Shown: positions 6,939 through 9,976 of the stretch, one piece after another
How the letters are laid out: each line of letters starts with the position of its first letter
Position numbering within the stretch: the stretch's first letter is position 1
Origin: Bacillota bacterium
GTDB taxonomy: Bacteria > Bacillota > Clostridia > Christensenellales > Aristaeellaceae
Direction of reading: 5' to 3'
Assembly: GCA_023415715.1 (NCBI GenBank)
Contig: JAEZJP010000270.1
Location: forward strand, 1-9,976
Length of the DNA: 9,976 bases
Notes under the pieces: model-generated
What the model was told of the DNA's origin: nothing
Seen by the model: only the letters and a program-made list of their open reading frames with translations
The model's database searches: none
Translations under genes and position numbers: made by a program

Positions 6939-7099
6939 GATGCCAATGATGGTTCCAGACTGCCGAAGATCCGCGAGGGATTTTCCCTGCCCGCTAAGCC
7001 GAGGTAGCGACGCGTAGCAGCGCTACGTGGAGCGGACGAGGCAACGCGGGCTGGGAAAAGACCCGCGGATATTGGCAGGATGGAGCCGGAAGCGGCATC
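6939..7099. repeat. Long imperfect palindrome between the accessory cassette and rplQ
   Basis: A left arm (6939-6994) and a right arm (7046-7099) are reverse complements in blocks. Paired blocks include GATGCC, TCCA, CTGCC, ATCCGCG, TTTTCCC and GCCCGC, in the same order and with nearly the same spacing. The centre carries a perfect hairpin, CGTAGC-AGC-GCTACG (7013-7027), with GCC/GGC pairing around it (6998-7000 with 7040-7042). The whole unit could fold into one hairpin of about 160 bases on either strand. Its outer right end overlaps the rplQ stop codon. No open frame, tRNA or rRNA is recognisable, and no T-tract follows directly, so it is not a simple terminator. A palindromic dispersed repeat or the remnant of a miniature element is possible. 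The gap 6866-7097 otherwise holds only the terminator listed separately. Confidence 0.65.
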
Positions 7100-7610
7100 A
7101 CATGATCTCCAGGATCACCATTTCGGCAGCATCGCCGCGGCGGGGTCCAAGGCGGTAGATACGGGTATAGCCGCCGGCACAGCCCTTTTCCACGTTGCGG
7201 GCCTTGATCTTGGGAGCGATTTCCCTAAAGAGCTTTTCCACCACGGGGTGCTTGTTGTCCTTGGTGCGCTCTTTGAAGTCGGCCTTGCTTTCGTCGTCCT
7301 TCTTCTGCTCTTTCAGATCATACAGGTAAGCCATGATCAGGCGGCGGGCATGCAGCTTGGAAGGCATGTCGTTCTGCACGGTGACAGTGACAAGCTGGCC
7401 CTTTTCGTTGTGGAATTCCTTGGTGGCTTCCACATTGTTCTCGCACTCACGGATAGCCAGGGTGATAAGCCTTTCGGCGGCACTGCGCACTTCCTTGGCC
7501 CTAGCCAGTGTCGTTTCAATACGGCCGTTCCAGATGAGGTTGGTCACCTGGTTGCGAAGCAGCGCTTTGCGCTGTTCGGCAGTGCGGCCCAGTTTACGTT
7601 GCGTTGCCAT
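7098..7610 (-). CDS. rplQ: 50S ribosomal protein L17
   Basis: This is the last gene of the alpha operon. L17 binds 23S rRNA near the exit-tunnel side of the large subunit. The start MATQRKLGRTAEQRKALLRN and the end GGYTRIYRLGPRRGDAAEMV are diagnostic. At 170 residues it is clearly longer than the roughly 115-130 usual for bacteria. The excess comes from about 30 residues at 53-84, between the ITL helix and KLHARR, and a lysine- and acid-rich stretch at about 99-120 before the VEKLF helix. The core motifs on both sides are intact and in frame, so these are true insertions, not frameshifts. AGGAGG (plus-strand 7620-7625) lies nine bases before the ATG. A gap of 32 bases separates it from rpoA. 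Confidence 0.95.
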   Translation of the reverse strand: MATQRKLGRTAEQRKALLRNQVTNLIWNGRIETTLARAKEVRSAAERLITLAIRECENNVEATKEFHNEKGQLVTVTVQNDMPSKLHARRLIMAYLYDLKEQKKDDESKADFKERTKDNKHPVVEKLFREIAPKIKARNVEKGCAGGYTRIYRLGPRRGDAAEMVILEIM

Positions 7611-7642
7611 GGGGTGTTTCCTCCTTTACGGAATGGGCGTAA

Positions 7643-8590
7643 TCAATCTTCGCTGGGCCGCAGACCCAGGCCAAGAGCAGCCAGCTTCTGTTCCACTTCT
7701 TCCAGGCTCTTTCTGCCTAAGTTTCGAACCTTCATCATGTCTTCCTGGTTGCGCTGCACCAGTTCGGCCACGCTATTGATGCCGGCGCGCTTCAGGCAGT
7801 TGTAGGCGCGGACGGACAGGTCCAGCTCCTCGATGGTCATTTCCAGCACTTTTTCCTTTTTGTCGTCCTCGGGCAGGTTGAAGTTTACAGGCATCACATG
7901 GTCCGTAAGGCCTACAAACAAGGAAAGGTGCTCGCTTAAAATCTTGGCAGCCATGCTGATGGCTTCGTCCGGCATCACACTGCCGTTTGTCCATATTTCC
8001 AAGGTCAGCCTGTCGTAGTCGGTAATCTGGCCTACGCGGGTATCCTCCACGGTGTAATTCACCTTTTTGATGGGGGTGAATATGGAATCCACGGGGATAA
8101 CGCCGATGGGCATATTGTTGACCTTGTTCTTGTCGGCGGACACATAACCGCGGCCTTTGTCCAGCACGATCTGAATCTGCAGATGTGCGCCTTCGTTGAG
8201 GGTGGCGATGTGCAGTTCCGGATTGACGATTTCCACTTCGTCATCCACCCTGATATCCTCCGCCGTCACCTCACAGGGGCCATGCATGTCGATAAAGACC
8301 TGCTTGGGCTGATCGCTGTACAGCTTGGCCACCAGTTCCTTGAAGTTTAAAATCAGCTCCGTGACGTCCTCTTTTACGCCGGGCACGGTGGAAAATTCGT
8401 GCTGTACACCGTCGATGTGCACAGAAGAAACCGCCACGCCGGGGAGGGAGGAAAGGAGCACACGGCGAAGCGCATTGCCCAGGGTTTGGCCAAAGCCGCG
8501 CTCCAAAGGCTCTACAACAAACTTGCCGTAGCGGTTGTTGTCACCCATTTCCAGGCATTCGATGCGCGCCGGTTCGAATTTTTCAATCAT
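7643..8590 (-). CDS. rpoA: DNA-directed RNA polymerase subunit alpha
   Basis: This is the 315-residue alpha subunit, which dimerises to scaffold assembly of the RNA polymerase core. The N-terminal domain (about 1-230) shows the GFGQTLGNALRRVLLSSLPG assembly helix region and a GYVSADKN segment. A short charged linker (PEDDKKEKV) leads to the C-terminal domain (about 245-315). That domain keeps the DNA-contact signature VRAYNCLKRAGI and the NLGRKSLEEV helix-hairpin-helix, which in other bacteria bind UP elements and activators. The length is normal. AAGGAGGG at plus-strand 8597-8604 supports the ATG at 8590. It sits between rpsD and rplQ as in most alpha operons. Confidence 0.98.
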   Translation of the reverse strand: MIEKFEPARIECLEMGDNNRYGKFVVEPLERGFGQTLGNALRRVLLSSLPGVAVSSVHIDGVQHEFSTVPGVKEDVTELILNFKELVAKLYSDQPKQVFIDMHGPCEVTAEDIRVDDEVEIVNPELHIATLNEGAHLQIQIVLDKGRGYVSADKNKVNNMPIGVIPVDSIFTPIKKVNYTVEDTRVGQITDYDRLTLEIWTNGSVMPDEAISMAAKILSEHLSLFVGLTDHVMPVNFNLPEDDKKEKVLEMTIEELDLSVRAYNCLKRAGINSVAELVQRNQEDMMKVRNLGRKSLEEVEQKLAALGLGLRPSED

Positions 8591-8637
8591 TGTATACCCT
8601 CCTTGATGGAACCGTCGGTCGAGGTAATCTCCTGCGC

Positions 8638-9234
8638 TTAACGAGAGTAGAACTCGACGATCATGTTCTCCTGCAGCGGCAGGTCAATATCCTCGCGGGT
8701 GGGGAGGGCGATAACAGTGCCGGTAAGCTCGGCAGCGTTGAAGGAAAGCCACTTGGGAACGATGGTCTTACTGCCTTCCCTAAGGGCCTTGAAGTGCTCG
8801 GAACCCCTGCTCTTTTCCTTGATGGTGATCACGTCGTTCACACTCACCAGATAAGAGGGGATGTCCACGCGCTGACCGTTTACGAGCATGTGGCCATGGG
8901 TCACAAGCTGGCGGGCATGACGGCGGGTGTTGCCCATGCCAAGGCGGAACACCACATTGTCCAGGCGGCGCTCCAGAAGCTGGAGCAGGTTTTCGCCGGT
9001 GACGCCCTTCATGTTCACGGCCTTCTCATAATAGTTGCGGAACTGACGCTCCAGCACGCCGTACACGAAGCGCACCTTTTGCTTTTCTTTCAGCTGCGTC
9101 GCATACTCGCTGACCTTGCGGCGCTTGTCTTTGCCGGGGTTCCTTGTGGACTTTTTGTTGGAATAGCCCATCGCGGCAGGGGAGAGATCAAGTGCCCTGC
9201 AGCGCTTTGCTATGGGTTGCATATTTCTCGCCAT
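8638..9234 (-). CDS. rpsD: 30S ribosomal protein S4
   Basis: This 198-residue primary 16S rRNA-binding protein nucleates assembly of the small-subunit body. The N-terminal part (MARNMQPIAKRCRAL, SEYATQLKEKQKVRFVYGVLERQFRNYYEKA) belongs to the type without a zinc-binding cysteine set; only one Cys is present there. The S4 RNA-binding domain follows (LLERRLDNVVFRLGMGNTRR, VTHGHMLVNGQRVDIPSYLV), and the protein ends in the usual IVEFYSR. AGGAGGAGG lies just before the ATG and reaches the rpsK stop, 17 bases upstream. In B. subtilis rpsD is a separate gene; here it stays in the alpha operon. S4 is a known translational autoregulator in other bacteria, but its mRNA target cannot be seen in this window. 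Confidence 0.98.
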   Translation of the reverse strand: MARNMQPIAKRCRALDLSPAAMGYSNKKSTRNPGKDKRRKVSEYATQLKEKQKVRFVYGVLERQFRNYYEKAVNMKGVTGENLLQLLERRLDNVVFRLGMGNTRRHARQLVTHGHMLVNGQRVDIPSYLVSVNDVITIKEKSRGSEHFKALREGSKTIVPKWLSFNAAELTGTVIALPTREDIDLPLQENMIVEFYSR

Positions 9235-9251
9235 AGGTCCTTACCTCCTCC

Positions 9252-9653
9252 TTATACCCTTCTGCGTTTGGGCGGACGGCAGCCGTTGTGGGGAATGGGC
9301 GTTACGTCCTTGATCATGTTCACTTCCAGGCCGGCAGCCTGAAGGGAACGGATGGCGGCCTCACGTCCGGAGCCGGGGCCCTTGACGAATACTTCAACAG
9401 TTTTGAGACCAAATTCCATCGCCGCTTTGGCAGCCGTTTCGGCAGCCATCTGAGCGGCAAAGGGCGTGGACTTTTTGCTGCCGCGGAAACCCAGCCCGCC
9501 GGAAGAGGCCCAGGAGAGGGCGTTGCCGTTGGGATCGGTGATGGTGACAATGGTGTTGTTGAAGGAGGAGCGGATATGGGCGGCGCCGCGCTCCACCAGT
9601 TTGCGCTCACGGCGTTTGCGCGTTACCTTCTTAACCTTTTGCTTAGGTGCCAT
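9252..9653 (-). CDS. rpsK: 30S ribosomal protein S11
   Basis: This 133-residue protein of the 30S platform contacts 16S rRNA near the mRNA exit. Hallmarks are AHIRSSFNNTIVTITDPNGNALSWASSG, GFRGSKKSTPFAAQ, VFVKGPGSGREAAIRSLQ and the C-terminal VTPIPHNGCRPPKRRRV. The frame is open 10 codons further upstream, but ATG 9653 gives the expected MAPKQKVKKVTRK start and lies eight bases after GGAGGG. The 54 bases between the rpsM stop and this start hold the ribosome binding site and a small CCCC/GGGG inverted pair; nothing else is seen. Confidence 0.98.
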   Translation of the reverse strand: MAPKQKVKKVTRKRRERKLVERGAAHIRSSFNNTIVTITDPNGNALSWASSGGLGFRGSKKSTPFAAQMAAETAAKAAMEFGLKTVEVFVKGPGSGREAAIRSLQAAGLEVNMIKDVTPIPHNGCRPPKRRRV

Positions 9654-9707
9654 GGATTCATCCCTCCGTGCCCCAAGGGGCAATCGATATGATTTGCGCT
9701 GTAAGCA

Positions 9708-9976
9708 TTACTTGGTCGCAGCCTTTTTCTTGCCGCCCACAGTCTTCTTGGGGCCCTTGCGGGTGCGGGCATTCTGCTTGGTGTTCTGGCCGCGTACGGG
9801 AAGGCCGCGGCGATGGCGGACGCCACGATAGCTGCCGATCTCTACCAGACGCTTGATGTTCAAAGACACTTCGCGCCGAAGATCGCCTTCCGTCTTTACG
9901 TTATGCTCGATATATTCGCGCAGCTTGGACACTTCCTGTTCGGAGAGATCCTTGACGCGGGTATCGGGACTGATGC
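9708..9976 (-). CDS. rpsM: 30S ribosomal protein S13, C-terminal part (5' end outside window)
   Basis: The frame runs from the window's right edge to TAA at 9708-9710, giving the last 88 or so residues of a protein usually about 120 long. It reads ISPDTRVKDLSEQEVSKLREYIE, then NIKRLVEIGSYRGVRHRRGLPVRGQNTKQNARTRKGP, and ends in a lysine-rich tail. S13 sits in the head of the 30S subunit and contacts the P-site tRNA and the 50S bridge. A shorter frame starting at ATG 9932 is only an internal Met. It is the first alpha-operon gene visible here; the promoter and any upstream genes are outside the window. Confidence 0.97.
   Translation of the reverse strand, partial: ISPDTRVKDLSEQEVSKLREYIEHNVKTEGDLRREVSLNIKRLVEIGSYRGVRHRRGLPVRGQNTKQNARTRKGPKKTVGGKKKAATK

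Noticed and set aside
7080..7805. 241-codon plus-strand frame opposite rplQ and rpoA, and a 250-codon one at 8590-9342
   Set aside because: They are antisense to certain ribosomal and polymerase genes and carry no domain signature.

Overview
The window looks like a chromosomal segment of a Clostridia-type Firmicute of moderate GC, possibly an uncultured gut lineage. Three things suggest this: strong AGGAGG-type ribosome binding sites, a zinc-free S4 ribosomal protein of the type I associate with Clostridia, and GGDEF plus HD-GYP hybrid signalling proteins. The genus cannot be read from the sequence.

Layout. (1) Positions 1-312 (+) hold the 3' end of a short QueG-like protein with two 4Fe-4S cluster motifs. 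(2) Positions 453-5843 (+) hold two large membrane-bound cyclic-di-GMP enzymes in tandem, 45 bases apart and probably one operon, followed by an intrinsic terminator. Both have GGDEF (synthesis) and HD-GYP (breakdown) domains but different sensory front ends. In the second, several HD-GYP metal-ligand positions are substituted. (3) Positions 6002-6865 (+) form a small, visibly AT-richer cassette. It holds an HNH-nuclease-type gene split by a -1 frameshift at a run of seven A's, and an 83-residue minimal nucleotidyltransferase whose start overlaps the end of the HNH reading frame. A hairpin with T-tracts on both strands closes it. (4) Positions 6939-7099 hold a long imperfect palindrome that ends in the stop codon of rplQ. 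(5) Positions 7098-9976 (-) hold the alpha operon in the classical order rpsM-rpsK-rpsD-rpoA-rplQ, cut by the window edge inside rpsM.

How the parts work together. The signalling pair should couple extracytoplasmic and cytoplasmic cues to c-di-GMP turnover. The alpha operon is housekeeping: three 30S proteins, the RNA polymerase alpha subunit and L17. The AT-rich cassette lies where the plus-strand genes converge on the alpha operon, a place where an insertion would do little harm. Its HNH plus nucleotidyltransferase content is the best candidate here for an accessory, possibly defence-related module. The frameshift and an Asn-to-Ser change at the presumed middle HNH position suggest it may be decaying.
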